Positions 7,382-15,665 of a DNA stretch of 64,000 nucleotides are shown here, in pieces. Under the pieces are notes generated by a model. It had not been told where the DNA came from. It was given only the letters and a program-made list of their open reading frames with translations, and did no database searches. The stretch comes from JACCVL01 sp963704295 (lineage in GTDB: Bacteria > Actinomycetota > Actinomycetes > Propionibacteriales > Nocardioidaceae): positions 1,922,001 to 1,986,000 of the forward strand of contig OY969884.1 in NCBI GenBank assembly GCA_963704295.1, in the 5' to 3' direction. A program made the position numbers and the translations under genes. Within the stretch, counting starts at the first letter, position 1, and each line of letters begins with the position of its first letter.

Positions 7382-8685
7382 GCGCCGGCGCCCGGAGCAG
7401 GTCCGCCGCCCGGGTGGGCCGCGCGCCGGCGGTGGCGGACCAGCTCGCCGCGGCGGCTCGTGGGGTGCTGCCGGTCTACATCAACGAGGGCTTCCTGCCG
7501 ATGGTGGACGGCGCCCTGGTCTATCACCGCGGCTTCGGTGACCGGCCCACCAGCCGGACCGATCCCGCGCCAAGCCTCACGCTCGCTCCGCACGTGTTCA
7601 CCGCCGCCGGCGATGTCGAGGCCACCCACCTGCACCCGATCGGCGCCGCCGAACCGCCGCTCGGCCGTCCGCGCGCCCGCCGACAGGATCCGGCGCACCG
7701 TGGCCAGTACCTCGTCAGACGCGGGTACTGGGGCAGCTTCCTGCCGGAGGCGACGCTGGTGGCCGAGGCCGGCAGCACCATCCGGCTGCAGGTGCACAAC
7801 ACGCTGACCTCGGCGCACAGGCTCACCGTGCACGGCGTCGGAGGCGCCGGGTCGGACGCCACGACCGGCGACATCCCACCCGGTCGGATGCGCGAGCTGA
7901 CGCTGCCCGCACCGGCTCCGGGGACCTACCTGTTCAGCGACCCCACCAACGACCCGGTCGAGCGAACGCTGGGGCTGGCGGGCGTGCTCATGGTGACTCC
8001 CGGCGACCAGTGGCGCCTGGACGACAACGGAACGGAGTTCGAGCGGCAGTGGGTCTGGCTGTGCCGAGACGTCGAGCCGCGGTGGGCACGGCTCGCGTCT
8101 CTCGGCAGAACGGTCGTCCCCGCCACCACTCCGGCGGTGCCGCGCTACTTCACCATCAACGGACGCAGCGGGTTCCAGGCGCTCGCCGTCTCCACGGACG
8201 TGGACGCGAACCACCACCGGGACGAGGAGACGAACCCGTCGGGATCCGCCCGGCACGTCGACGTGCGGGACTTCAGCCGCCGCACCGGAAGGGGGACCGT
8301 CGGGGCCGGTCAGCTGATCCGCATGGTCAACGCCGGGATCGTCGCCCACCAGATGCACTTCCACGGCAACCACGTATGGACCGTCCGGCGCAACGGCAAT
8401 GACTTCCCGCGGAGCATAGGCCGGATCGACGAGGAGGGGCACGTGCTGCTGCAGCAGTGGGAGGACGTGGTCGAGCTCGACCCGATGGACCGCAAGGAGA
8501 TCGTGCTGCCGCTGGAGCGTCCGCCGGACGCGATCGACCCGGTCTGGGACGCGCGTGCCGGTGACTGGGCATTCCCCATGCACTGCCACGCCGAGCCGTC
8601 CCAGACGGCCGCCGGTGGCCTGTACCCCGGGGGGATGGTGGCGGACTGGAAGCTGGCCGCACCGACGTCCGGAGGTATCGGATGA
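7378..8685 (+). CDS. multicopper oxidase, C-terminal-type half (split enzyme, part A)
   Basis: 435 residues. The first 230 or so form a degenerate cupredoxin-like region: SAHRLTVHGVGG replaces HWHG, and GTYLFSDPTNDPVERTLGLAG replaces the usual HCH copper site. The second part carries the two C-terminal copper motifs, HQMHFHG at about residues 324-330 and HCH at 402-404 followed by AEPSQTAAGG and PGGM. The usual type-1 His three residues after HCH is Ser. It lacks both N-terminal His motifs, which are found in the next gene. No signal peptide is visible. ATGA overlaps on both sides tie it to its neighbours. Substrate is unknown. Confidence 0.85.
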   Translation: MSAGARSRSAARVGRAPAVADQLAAAARGVLPVYINEGFLPMVDGALVYHRGFGDRPTSRTDPAPSLTLAPHVFTAAGDVEATHLHPIGAAEPPLGRPRARRQDPAHRGQYLVRRGYWGSFLPEATLVAEAGSTIRLQVHNTLTSAHRLTVHGVGGAGSDATTGDIPPGRMRELTLPAPAPGTYLFSDPTNDPVERTLGLAGVLMVTPGDQWRLDDNGTEFERQWVWLCRDVEPRWARLASLGRTVVPATTPAVPRYFTINGRSGFQALAVSTDVDANHHRDEETNPSGSARHVDVRDFSRRTGRGTVGAGQLIRMVNAGIVAHQMHFHGNHVWTVRRNGNDFPRSIGRIDEEGHVLLQQWEDVVELDPMDRKEIVLPLERPPDAIDPVWDARAGDWAFPMHCHAEPSQTAAGGLYPGGMVADWKLAAPTSGGIG

Positions 8686-9821
8686 GTTCCGGTGAGCACG
8701 ACCACCCGCTGTTCGCCAGTCAGGTGGACTTCGCTAGCGAGCAGGTGCACGAGGGGAGCCCGGAGACCGAGTTCCTGCTGCACCCGGACCGCTCCGTCGA
8801 GCTGCAGTTCTTCAACCGGGAGCTCGAGTTCGACGACGGCGCACGGCACGAGATCTGGAGCTTCGAGTCGCCGACCTCGGGCCGCGGTCTCCCCGCCCCC
8901 ACGCTGCGGGTCACCGAGGGCGAGATCTTCCACGCCCGGATCAAGCCGGGCAAGGGGCCGCACACGATCCACTGGCACGGCATCGAGCCCGATCCGCGCA
9001 ACGACGGGGTGGGCCACACGTCGTTCGAGGTGACGGGGGGCTACACCTACCAGTGGATCGCCCGCAGAGGCGCCCCCGGCGACCCGAACATCGGGGCGGC
9101 GGGCACGTACTTCTACCACTGCCACGTCAACACGGTGCTGCACGTGCAGATGGGCATGTTCGGCCCGGTCGTCATCGACCCCGCGGTGCACCCGGACTAC
9201 CCGGTCCAGCCCGGGCTGACCAGACGGCCCTTCGTCGACGGCCCTGAGTACGACGTCGCCACCGAGGCGGCGCTGATCCCGTTCTCGGTCGACCCGCGCT
9301 GGCACCGGTTGGACCACGCCGCGGGGCTGTCCGGGGAGGACGTCGGGTTGAACCGGTTCGAGCCGGAGCACTTCTACCTGCTCGGCGGCGAGCTGGCCCG
9401 TCCGCGTCGCGGCGGGGTGTGGAGCCTGGACCGGCTGCGGGCCAACGTGCAGCCGGACGGGCAACCGGGCCGGCAACCGGGCCAGCCCGCCCCCACGCTG
9501 CTCCGCACGGTGAACGCGAACTACTTCCCGATCCGGATGCGCTTCTTCGGCCCGGATGGGCAGCCGAGCCCGTTCGCCGAGCTGGTCGGGCACGACGGAC
9601 GGGAGTATCGGGACACGAGCGACCCGAACGGGCCGAGCCCGGTGCTGCGCGACACCGGGCACCGGCTGCTCACCGACCACCTGGCCTTCGGGTCGGCGGA
9701 GCGCTACGACCTGCTGCTGTTCCCGCCCACGCCCGGGACGTACGCGATCCAGGTGCAGTGGGAGCACTGGATCACCCGCGAGCCCCTGGCCACCCGGGTG
9801 GTGCCGGTCGACGTCGTGTAA
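8682..9821 (+). CDS. multicopper oxidase, N-terminal-type half (split enzyme, part B)
   Basis: 379 residues. Domain 1 carries HWHG at residues 97-100 and HCH at 146-148, with a complete type-1 set C147, H154 and M159 in the HVNTVLHVQMGMFG stretch. The second half (PTLLRTVNANYFPIRM ... SAERYDLLLFPPTPGTYA) resembles domain 2 of three-domain multicopper oxidases and has no copper ligands. The C-terminal motifs expected after it are absent and are supplied by the preceding gene. Together parts A and B hold the four paired His motifs of a trinuclear site. The N-terminus is hydrophilic, without a signal peptide. Confidence 0.87.
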   Translation: MSSGEHDHPLFASQVDFASEQVHEGSPETEFLLHPDRSVELQFFNRELEFDDGARHEIWSFESPTSGRGLPAPTLRVTEGEIFHARIKPGKGPHTIHWHGIEPDPRNDGVGHTSFEVTGGYTYQWIARRGAPGDPNIGAAGTYFYHCHVNTVLHVQMGMFGPVVIDPAVHPDYPVQPGLTRRPFVDGPEYDVATEAALIPFSVDPRWHRLDHAAGLSGEDVGLNRFEPEHFYLLGGELARPRRGGVWSLDRLRANVQPDGQPGRQPGQPAPTLLRTVNANYFPIRMRFFGPDGQPSPFAELVGHDGREYRDTSDPNGPSPVLRDTGHRLLTDHLAFGSAERYDLLLFPPTPGTYAIQVQWEHWITREPLATRVVPVDVV

Positions 9822-9835
9822 GCCCCGGCCCGCTC

Positions 9836-9841
9836 TAGGCT
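9836..9841 (+). promoter_or_regulatory. -10 element, leaderless arrangement
   Basis: TAGGCT lies seven bases before ATG 9849 and supports that start. It also suggests the regulator is transcribed separately from the oxidase operon that ends at 9821. Confidence 0.5.
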
Positions 9842-9848
9842 GCGGCGC

Positions 9849-11756
9849 ATGCCGGGCCGCGGGTTCGTCGAGCTGCTGTACGCGGATGCACCGCCGGACG
9901 CGTACGAGCAGGTGGTCCGCGACGCGGCGGAGGCAGGCGCGGACGAGGCGACGCTGGCCGCGCTGCGCGCTGAGCTGGACACCGCCCTGCGCGTCCGCGA
10001 GCAGTGGCAGCGGCTGCGCCGGCGGGAGGCCGAGCTGTCCGCGCTGTACGAGACGGCACACGACCTGACAGCGATCCGCGACGTCGATGCGGTGCTGCTC
10101 GCGATCACCCGCCGGGCCCGGCACCTGCTAGGCGCGGACATCACCTACCTCTCGCTGAACGACGTCGAGCGGGGCGACTCGTTCATCCGGGTCACCGACG
10201 GCGCGGTGTCCGTCTCGTTCCGGGGGCTCCGACTGCCCCTCGGGACCGGCCTGCTCGGCCTCGTGGCGGAGACCGGGTTGCCGTACGCCACCGACGACTA
10301 CTTCGGCGACGACCGGTTCGTGCACCGCGACGTGGTCGACGACGCCGTGGCCGAGGAGGGCATCCGTGCCATCCTCGGCGTGCCGCTGCTGCTCGGCGAC
10401 CGGGTCATCGGCACCCTGTGCGCGGCCCACCGCAGCCCGCGACCGTTCCCGCCGGACGAGGTCGCGTTGCTGCAGTCGTTCGCGGCGCACGCAGCCATCG
10501 CGCTCGACAACGCCCGGATGTTCGAGGAGACCCGGCAGGTCGGCGAGCAGATGCGGATGCACTCGCGCGACGTCGAGCTGGCAGCGCACGCTCACGACCG
10601 ACTGACCGAGGTCCTGCTCACCGGTGCGGACGCGGCCGACCGCGACCGCGGGCTGCACCGGGTCGCCGCGGTCGTGGCGGAGGTTCTCGACGCCAGCACG
10701 TGGGTGCTCGACGCGGACGGCCGGACGGTCGCGGGTCCCGCTGAGCGCGGTCTGCCGCTGGACGCCGACCTGGCGCGCGAGGTGTCCCGGGCCGACGGTG
10801 ACGGCCGAACCGTGCACACCCGGGCTGCGGACGGCGGCTCGGTCTGGCTGGTGCCGGCCCGTGCCGGCACCGATCAGCTGGCCACGCTGGTCCTGCACGG
10901 CCCCCAGGAGCTCCCGGCGGCGCACCAGCGCACCTTGGAGCGGGCGGCGCTGGTCGCCGCGCTGGTGGTGCTGTTCAGCCGCTCGGTCACCGAGGCCGAG
11001 GACCGGGTGCGGGGCGAGGTGCTCGGGGACCTGCTGGCCGGCGCGGCCCAGCAACCGGCAGCTCTGCGCGAGCGCGGTCTTCGGCACGGAGCGGACCTGG
11101 ACCGGTCGCACGTGGTCCTGGTGATCCGGACGGCCGACGCGGACCGGCAGCGGGCCACCGCGGTCGCGAACCGGGTGGCCGCGGACCACCGAGGTCTCGC
11201 CGGGCGGCAGGAGGGCGACCTCGCGCTGGTCCTGCCGGGCGAGGATGCGGCTGGTCTCGGACGGCAGGTGCACGCTCGGCTCGCCGAGCTCGGCATCCGG
11301 GGCACGGTCGGAGCGGCCGGCCCGGTGTGTGAGGTCGCGGCCTACTCCGGCGCCTGGACCGAGGCGCGGCAGTGCCTGGCCACGCTGCTGGCTCTGGGCC
11401 GGGAGGGTGAGGTGGCCGACCCGGCGGGGCTCGGGTTGACCCGACTGCTGCTCGGTGCCGCCGGTCCCGCCGAGCTCGACGCCTTCCTCGACCGGACGCT
11501 GGGGCCGGTCGTGCACTACGACGCCAGGCGGGGGACCCAGCTGGTCGCGACGCTGGAGGGCTGGTGCGCCAGCGAGACCGGCCTGGCCGAGGCCGGCCGC
11601 CGGCTGCACGTGCACCCGAACACGGTGGCCCAGCGACTGGAGCGCGTCGGCGAGCTGCTCGGCCCGGGGTGGCGCGAGCCCGAGCGGCTGTTGGAGCTCC
11701 AGCTCGCGCTGCGCGTGCACCGGTTGCGTGCAGAGCGGTTGATCCCGGCGGACTGA
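9849..11756 (+). CDS. GAF-domain PucR/CdaR-type transcriptional regulator
   Basis: 635 residues. Order of parts: an N-terminal helical segment rich in Ala/Glu/Arg (residues 15-65, probably coiled); a GAF sensor domain (about 75-220, with VPLLLGDRVIGTLCAAHR and FAAHAAIALDNARMFEE); a central region with a second poorly conserved sensor-like domain; and a C-terminal PucR/CdaR helix-turn-helix (LVATLEGWCASETGLAEAGRRLHVHPNTVAQRL, about 560-620). Such proteins are cytoplasmic DNA-binding regulators of catabolic genes. It lies 27 bases downstream of the copper-oxidase operon but has its own -10, so its target could be that operon, the following bdh/MHS genes, or something else. Confidence 0.88.
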   Translation: MPGRGFVELLYADAPPDAYEQVVRDAAEAGADEATLAALRAELDTALRVREQWQRLRRREAELSALYETAHDLTAIRDVDAVLLAITRRARHLLGADITYLSLNDVERGDSFIRVTDGAVSVSFRGLRLPLGTGLLGLVAETGLPYATDDYFGDDRFVHRDVVDDAVAEEGIRAILGVPLLLGDRVIGTLCAAHRSPRPFPPDEVALLQSFAAHAAIALDNARMFEETRQVGEQMRMHSRDVELAAHAHDRLTEVLLTGADAADRDRGLHRVAAVVAEVLDASTWVLDADGRTVAGPAERGLPLDADLAREVSRADGDGRTVHTRAADGGSVWLVPARAGTDQLATLVLHGPQELPAAHQRTLERAALVAALVVLFSRSVTEAEDRVRGEVLGDLLAGAAQQPAALRERGLRHGADLDRSHVVLVIRTADADRQRATAVANRVAADHRGLAGRQEGDLALVLPGEDAAGLGRQVHARLAELGIRGTVGAAGPVCEVAAYSGAWTEARQCLATLLALGREGEVADPAGLGLTRLLLGAAGPAELDAFLDRTLGPVVHYDARRGTQLVATLEGWCASETGLAEAGRRLHVHPNTVAQRLERVGELLGPGWREPERLLELQLALRVHRLRAERLIPAD

Positions 11757-11767
11757 CCGGACATCTA

Positions 11768-11854
11768 CCGACATCAGGTGGGGCGGATACCCATAATCCT
11801 CCCTTCGATGTGTGCGCCGCACACATGGTCGGAGAAGAGCGCGGGCCCTACGGT
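11768..11854 (+). promoter_or_regulatory. bdh promoter region with perfect 19-bp palindrome
   Basis: ATGTGTGCG-C-CGCACACAT at 11808-11826 is a perfect inverted repeat with 9-bp arms, a size typical of operators for dimeric GntR, IclR or similar repressors. Upstream, CCGACA (11768-11773) and CATAAT (11792-11797) are spaced by 18 bases and would start transcription just before the palindrome. A second hexamer, TACGGT at 11849-11854, lies eight bases before GTG 11863, the leaderless arrangement; with it, the palindrome would cover the -35 region. In either case a repressor site controlling the 3-hydroxybutyrate dehydrogenase/transporter pair is likely. Confidence 0.6.
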
Positions 11855-11862
11855 TCCCTGTC

Positions 11863-12618
11863 GTGACCGATCTGTCCGGCCGTCGTGCCCTGGTGACCGG
11901 CGCAGCCTCCGGCATCGGCCGGGCCTGCGCCGCTCGGCTGGCTGCCGACGGCGCCGAGCTGCTGCTGCTGGACCGGGACGCCGACGGGCTGGCGAAGGTC
12001 GCCGCCGACGTCGGCGGGCGCACGCTGGTCGCGGACCTCGCCGTCGCGGGCGCGCTGGACGACCTGGGGCTCTCCGACGCCGGCGTGGACATCCTCGTCA
12101 ACAACGCCGGCATCCAGCACGTGGCAGCCATCGAGGACTTCGATCCCGAGCAGTTCAGCCGGATCCAGACGGTGATGCTCGAGGCGCCGTTCCGGCTGTG
12201 TGCCGCGGTGCTGCCCGGCATGTACGCCCGCGGGTGGGGTCGGCTGGTGCACGTGTCGAGCGTGCACGGCCGTCGCGCGTCGCCGTACAAGGTCGCCTAC
12301 GTGGCCGCCAAGCACGGCCTCGAGGGGCTGTCCAAGGTCGCCGCGCTCGAGGGGGCGGGTCGCGGCGTCACCTCGAACACGGTGTGCCCCGGGTACGTCC
12401 GCACCCCCCTGGTCGAGAACCAGATCGCCGACCAGGCAGCGCAGCACGGCGTCGACGAGTCCCAGGTCCTCGATGAGGTGCTGCTCGCCCGAACGCCGAT
12501 CAAGCGCCTGGTGGAGCCGGACGAGATCGCCGCCGCGGTGGCCTACCTGTGCGGCCCCGGCAGCGACTCGATCTCCGGGGCGTCTGTCGACATCGACGGT
12601 GGCTGGACCGCCGCCTGA
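11863..12618 (+). CDS. bdhA: 3-hydroxybutyrate dehydrogenase (short-chain dehydrogenase)
   Basis: 251 residues, normal SDR length. It oxidises D-3-hydroxybutyrate to acetoacetate with NAD in the cytoplasm. Seen: GAASGIGRA nucleotide-binding turn, an acidic residue after strand 2 (LLLDRD) that favours NAD, NNAG, the catalytic Ser in VHVSSVHG, and the YVAAK Tyr/Lys pair. The C-terminal PGYVRTPLVENQIADQA and SGASVDIDGGWTAA match the bacterial 3-hydroxybutyrate dehydrogenase subgroup. The GTG was chosen over upstream in-frame codons because it gives the family N-terminus (TDLSGRRALVTG) and has a -10 eight bases before it. An MHS transporter follows after 50 bases. Confidence 0.9.
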   Translation: MTDLSGRRALVTGAASGIGRACAARLAADGAELLLLDRDADGLAKVAADVGGRTLVADLAVAGALDDLGLSDAGVDILVNNAGIQHVAAIEDFDPEQFSRIQTVMLEAPFRLCAAVLPGMYARGWGRLVHVSSVHGRRASPYKVAYVAAKHGLEGLSKVAALEGAGRGVTSNTVCPGYVRTPLVENQIADQAAQHGVDESQVLDEVLLARTPIKRLVEPDEIAAAVAYLCGPGSDSISGASVDIDGGWTAA

Positions 12619-12668
12619 CCCGACCCGATCCGCGTTCGGTGCCGCCGAACCGACGAGAGGACATCCGC

Positions 12669-14027
12669 ATGGCCAGCACGACCTCCGCCGCGGGTACGCA
12701 ACCGCCGCGCAGCAGCATCGTCAAGGTGGTGACCGCCAGCCTGATCGGCACCACGATCGAGTGGTACGACTTCTTCCTGTACGGCTCGGCGGCCGCTCTG
12801 GTGTTCGGGACGCTGTTCTTCCCCGAGGCCGACCCGGTGAACGCCACCCTGCTGGCTTTCAGCACCTACGCCCTCGGCTTCGCGGCTCGCCCGCTCGGCG
12901 GGCTGGTGTTCGGCCACTTCGGGGACAAGGTCGGACGCAAGAAGATGCTCGTCACGAGCCTGCTGCTGATGGGGGTCGCCACCTTCGCGATCGGGCTGCT
13001 GCCCACCTACGCCTCCATCGGTCTCGCGGCACCACTGCTGCTGCTCGTGTGCCGGCTGCTGCAGGGTTTCGCCGTCGGCGGCGAGTGGGGCGGTGCGGTG
13101 TTGATGGCCGCCGAGCACGGTGACGACCGCCGGCGGGGCTTCTGGGCCAGCTGGCCGCAGGCCGGGGTCCCGGCGGGGAACCTGCTGGCCACCCTCGTGC
13201 TCTTCTTGCTGGCCGCGTTCCAGTCCGACGCCGACTTCGAGGCGTGGGGCTGGCGGATCCCGTTCCTGCTCAGCGCCGTGCTCGTGTTCATCGGGCTCTG
13301 GATCCGGCTGACGCTGGAGGAGTCTCCGCTGTTCGTCGAGGCGCAGGCCGAGGTCGCCGAACGCCAGGAGTCCAGCCACATGCCGCTGGTCGAGGTGGTG
13401 AAGGCCTACCCCAAGGAGGTCCTCATCGCGATGGGAATGCGGTTCGCGGAGAACGTCTCCTACTACATCTTCACCGTCATCTCGCTGACCTATGTCGTCG
13501 ACTACGCCGGCCTGGACAAGCAGACCGCGTTGAACGGGGTGCTGATCGGGTCCGGCATCCAGTTCTTCCTGATCCCCGCGATCGGCTCGCTGTCGGACCG
13601 GATCGGCCGGCGGCCGCTCTACCTGGCCGGCGCGATCGGGGTCGGTGTGTGGGGCTTCGTGTTCTTCCCGCTCATCGACTCGCTGCGGTCTCCGCTGATC
13701 GTCGTCGCGATCACCGTGGGGCTGCTGTTCCACTCGCTGATGTACGCCCCGCAGGCCGCCTTCTTCTCGGAGCTGTTCGGGACGTCGGTGCGCTACAGCG
13801 GTGCTTCGATCGGCTATCAGCTGGCGTCGGTGTTCGCCGGTGCGCTGGCACCGATCATCGCGCTGAAGCTGCTCGACTCGACCGGGACGACGGTGTCCAT
13901 CTCGCTGTACCTGGTGGCCACGTCGCTGATCACGATCGTCGCGGTGGCGTTCGCCAAGGAGACCAGCGGGTCGTCCATCCGGCATGACCGGGTGATCGAT
14001 CAGGCCCAGGTCGGCGCCTCTCGCTGA
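12669..14027 (+). CDS. MFS transporter, metabolite:H+ symporter (MHS) family
   Basis: 452 residues with about 12 membrane helices. The MHS signature is visible: IEWYDFFLYGSAAALVFG near the N-terminus, GHFGDKVGRKKML after helix 2, RLLQGFAVGGEWGGAVLMAAEH in helix 4-5, and SDRIGRRPLY after helix 8. Members import organic acids such as shikimate, alpha-ketoglutarate, citrate or proline/betaine. Being immediately downstream of bdhA, uptake of 3-hydroxybutyrate or a similar short acid is a reasonable inference. The ATG at 12669 is preceded by GAGAGGA and is the first position that leaves a normal MHS N-terminus. Confidence 0.9.
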   Translation: MASTTSAAGTQPPRSSIVKVVTASLIGTTIEWYDFFLYGSAAALVFGTLFFPEADPVNATLLAFSTYALGFAARPLGGLVFGHFGDKVGRKKMLVTSLLLMGVATFAIGLLPTYASIGLAAPLLLLVCRLLQGFAVGGEWGGAVLMAAEHGDDRRRGFWASWPQAGVPAGNLLATLVLFLLAAFQSDADFEAWGWRIPFLLSAVLVFIGLWIRLTLEESPLFVEAQAEVAERQESSHMPLVEVVKAYPKEVLIAMGMRFAENVSYYIFTVISLTYVVDYAGLDKQTALNGVLIGSGIQFFLIPAIGSLSDRIGRRPLYLAGAIGVGVWGFVFFPLIDSLRSPLIVVAITVGLLFHSLMYAPQAAFFSELFGTSVRYSGASIGYQLASVFAGALAPIIALKLLDSTGTTVSISLYLVATSLITIVAVAFAKETSGSSIRHDRVIDQAQVGASR

Positions 14028-14034
14028 CGCGGTC

Positions 14035-14072
14035 GGCCACCGCCCCGCCGTGAGCCGGCGGTGGCGGTGGCC
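14035..14072 (+). terminator. GC-rich hairpin after the MHS transporter
   Basis: GGCCACCGCC (14035-14044) pairs perfectly with GGCGGTGGCC (14063-14072); a tighter 9-bp alternative pairs GCCACCGCC (14036-14044) with 14057-14065. There is no U-tract, which is common for actinobacterial terminators. It lies eight bases after the transporter stop and just before the fprA -10. Confidence 0.45.
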
Positions 14073-14080
14073 GGCGGCGT

Positions 14081-14086
14081 TAGGGT
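14081..14086 (+). promoter_or_regulatory. -10 element for fprA, leaderless arrangement
   Basis: TAGGGT ends six bases before GTG 14093. It supports that start and separate transcription of fprA. Confidence 0.55.
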
Positions 14087-14092
14087 CGGCGC

Positions 14093-15490
14093 GTGACCCA
14101 GCCGGAGACCACCCCGTCGTCGGCTCCCCTGCACGTTGCCGTGGTCGGGTCGGGGCCGTCCGGGTTCTTCACCGCGGCGGCGCTGCTCGCCGTCGAATCG
14201 CCCGACGTGCACGTCGACGTGCTGGAGCGGCTGCCGACGCCGTGGGGTCTCGTCCGGTCCGGTGTGGCGCCCGACCATCCGAGGATCAAGTCGGTGGCCG
14301 ATACGTTCGTCGAGATTGCGGCCCACGAGCGCTTCCGTTGGTTCGGCAACATCGATCTCGGGACGGACGTCACCCGAGCGGACCTGCTCCAGGCCTACGA
14401 CGCGGTCGTCTACGCGCTGGGGTCGCAGACCGATCGCCACCTCGGAGTGCCGGGTGAGGATCTGCCGGGCAGCGTCGCCGCCACCGATCTGGTCGGTTGG
14501 TACAACGGGCACCCGCACTACCCGGACCTCGAGCTCTCCCTCCGGTGCGAGCGGGCAGTCGTGGTCGGCAACGGCAACGTGGCCCTCGACGTGGCCCGCA
14601 TGCTGTGCTCCGAACCGGCCGAGCTGAGCCGCACCGACATCGCCGACCACGCGTTGCGCGTGCTGTCCGACAGCGCGATCCGGGAGGTGCTGGTGGTCGG
14701 ACGCCGCGGGCCGGTGCAGGCGACGTGGACCACGTTGGAGCTTCGCGAGCTGGGCGAGCTGATCGACGTGGACGTGCGGGTCGACCCGCCTGGAGTGCTC
14801 GACGTGGACGAGGAAGGGCTCCCGGCACCCGCGCGCCGCAACCTGGCCGCGCTGCGCACCCTCGCCGGGCGGCCGGCCCGTTCGGGGGTGCGCCGGCTGG
14901 GGTTCCGCTTCCTGCGCTCCCCGGTCGCGCTGCACGGTGACCGTCGCGTCGAGCAGGTCGAGCTGGCGCGCAACCAGCTGGTGGCCGGCGCGACCGGAGG
15001 GCTGGTGGCCCGGGACACCGGGCAGCGGGAGACCGTCTCGGCGGGCCTCGTCGTACGCGCCGTCGGTTACCTCGGCGTGCCGATCGCCGGGCTGCCGTTC
15101 GATGCGTCCGCCGGCCACATCCCGCACGAGCAGGGGCGGGTCGTCGGACATGAGCGGGAGTACGTCGTCGGCTGGATCAAGCGCGGTCCCACCGGAGTGA
15201 TCGGGAGCAACAAGAAGGACGCCCGCGAGACCGTCGCCCGCCTGCTGGCCGACCTCGGTGCCGCGCCCCGCGAGGGCTGTCCGGGACGGGCAGCGCGGCT
15301 CGAGCGATGGCTCCGGGATCGACAGCCCGACCTGGTGACCGGGACCGGCTGGGCTGCTATCGACCGAGTCGAACGCAGCGCCGGGATGCAGCAGGCTCGG
15401 CCCCGGGTCAAGCTCGTCCGCACCAGCGACCTGCTGGACGCGGCGGGCGCCGATGCCGATCCGGTGGACCGGTCGCCGGGGGGGCACTGA
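14093..15490 (+). CDS. fprA: ferredoxin-NADP reductase, FprA/adrenodoxin-reductase type
   Basis: 465 residues, usual for FprA. The FAD-binding motif VAVVGSGPSGFFTAAALL is at residue 15 onward, LLERLPTPWGLVRSGVAPDHPRIK-type sequence follows, and the NADP site VVVGNGNVALDVARML lies near residue 160. RRGPVQATWTTLELREL and the C-terminal GWIKRGPTGVIGSNKKDA are characteristic of the glutathione-reductase-fold ferredoxin reductases of actinobacteria and mitochondria. It passes electrons between NADPH and ferredoxins, for example to cytochromes P450; no ferredoxin or P450 gene is in the window. Confidence 0.93.
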   Translation: MTQPETTPSSAPLHVAVVGSGPSGFFTAAALLAVESPDVHVDVLERLPTPWGLVRSGVAPDHPRIKSVADTFVEIAAHERFRWFGNIDLGTDVTRADLLQAYDAVVYALGSQTDRHLGVPGEDLPGSVAATDLVGWYNGHPHYPDLELSLRCERAVVVGNGNVALDVARMLCSEPAELSRTDIADHALRVLSDSAIREVLVVGRRGPVQATWTTLELRELGELIDVDVRVDPPGVLDVDEEGLPAPARRNLAALRTLAGRPARSGVRRLGFRFLRSPVALHGDRRVEQVELARNQLVAGATGGLVARDTGQRETVSAGLVVRAVGYLGVPIAGLPFDASAGHIPHEQGRVVGHEREYVVGWIKRGPTGVIGSNKKDARETVARLLADLGAAPREGCPGRAARLERWLRDRQPDLVTGTGWAAIDRVERSAGMQQARPRVKLVRTSDLLDAAGADADPVDRSPGGH

Positions 15491-15510
15491 GCGATCCCGC
15501 GAGGTTGCCC

Positions 15511-15581
15511 GATTTGTATGGTTCTGTCCTCACCCTTTCGGGTGGGCCAACTCCGCCCTTCGGGTCACTCGCGCACAAATC
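15511..15581 (+). ncRNA. candidate structured leader RNA before a small secreted peptide gene
   Basis: GATTTGT (15511-15517) and ACAAATC (15575-15581) are perfectly complementary and enclose 57 bases. Inside are CACCC-TTTC-GGGTG (15531-15544) and a possible second short hairpin around 15544-15563. The gap from 15491 to 15665 has no gene. The fold could be a regulatory leader for the 53-residue peptide gene at 15666, or partly the fprA terminator. I recognise no known riboswitch class; support is from base complementarity only. Confidence 0.35.
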
Positions 15582-15665
15582 TGCGCCCGGTGGATGCCAA
15601 ATCGCGGCCGGGTCGTCCATACTGGCCACCTCGACGACCCGACCCGCACGGCCCTGGAGGACATC

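Noticed and set aside
8310..12290. Two long minus-strand open frames opposite the copper-oxidase, GAF/PucR and bdhA genes
   Set aside because: Composition is that of shadow frames and the plus-strand genes have intact family motifs throughout.
15491..15665. Known riboswitch (ydaO/c-di-AMP or c-di-GMP type) before the small secreted peptide
   Set aside because: The conserved core sequences of these classes are not present; only generic complementarity is seen.
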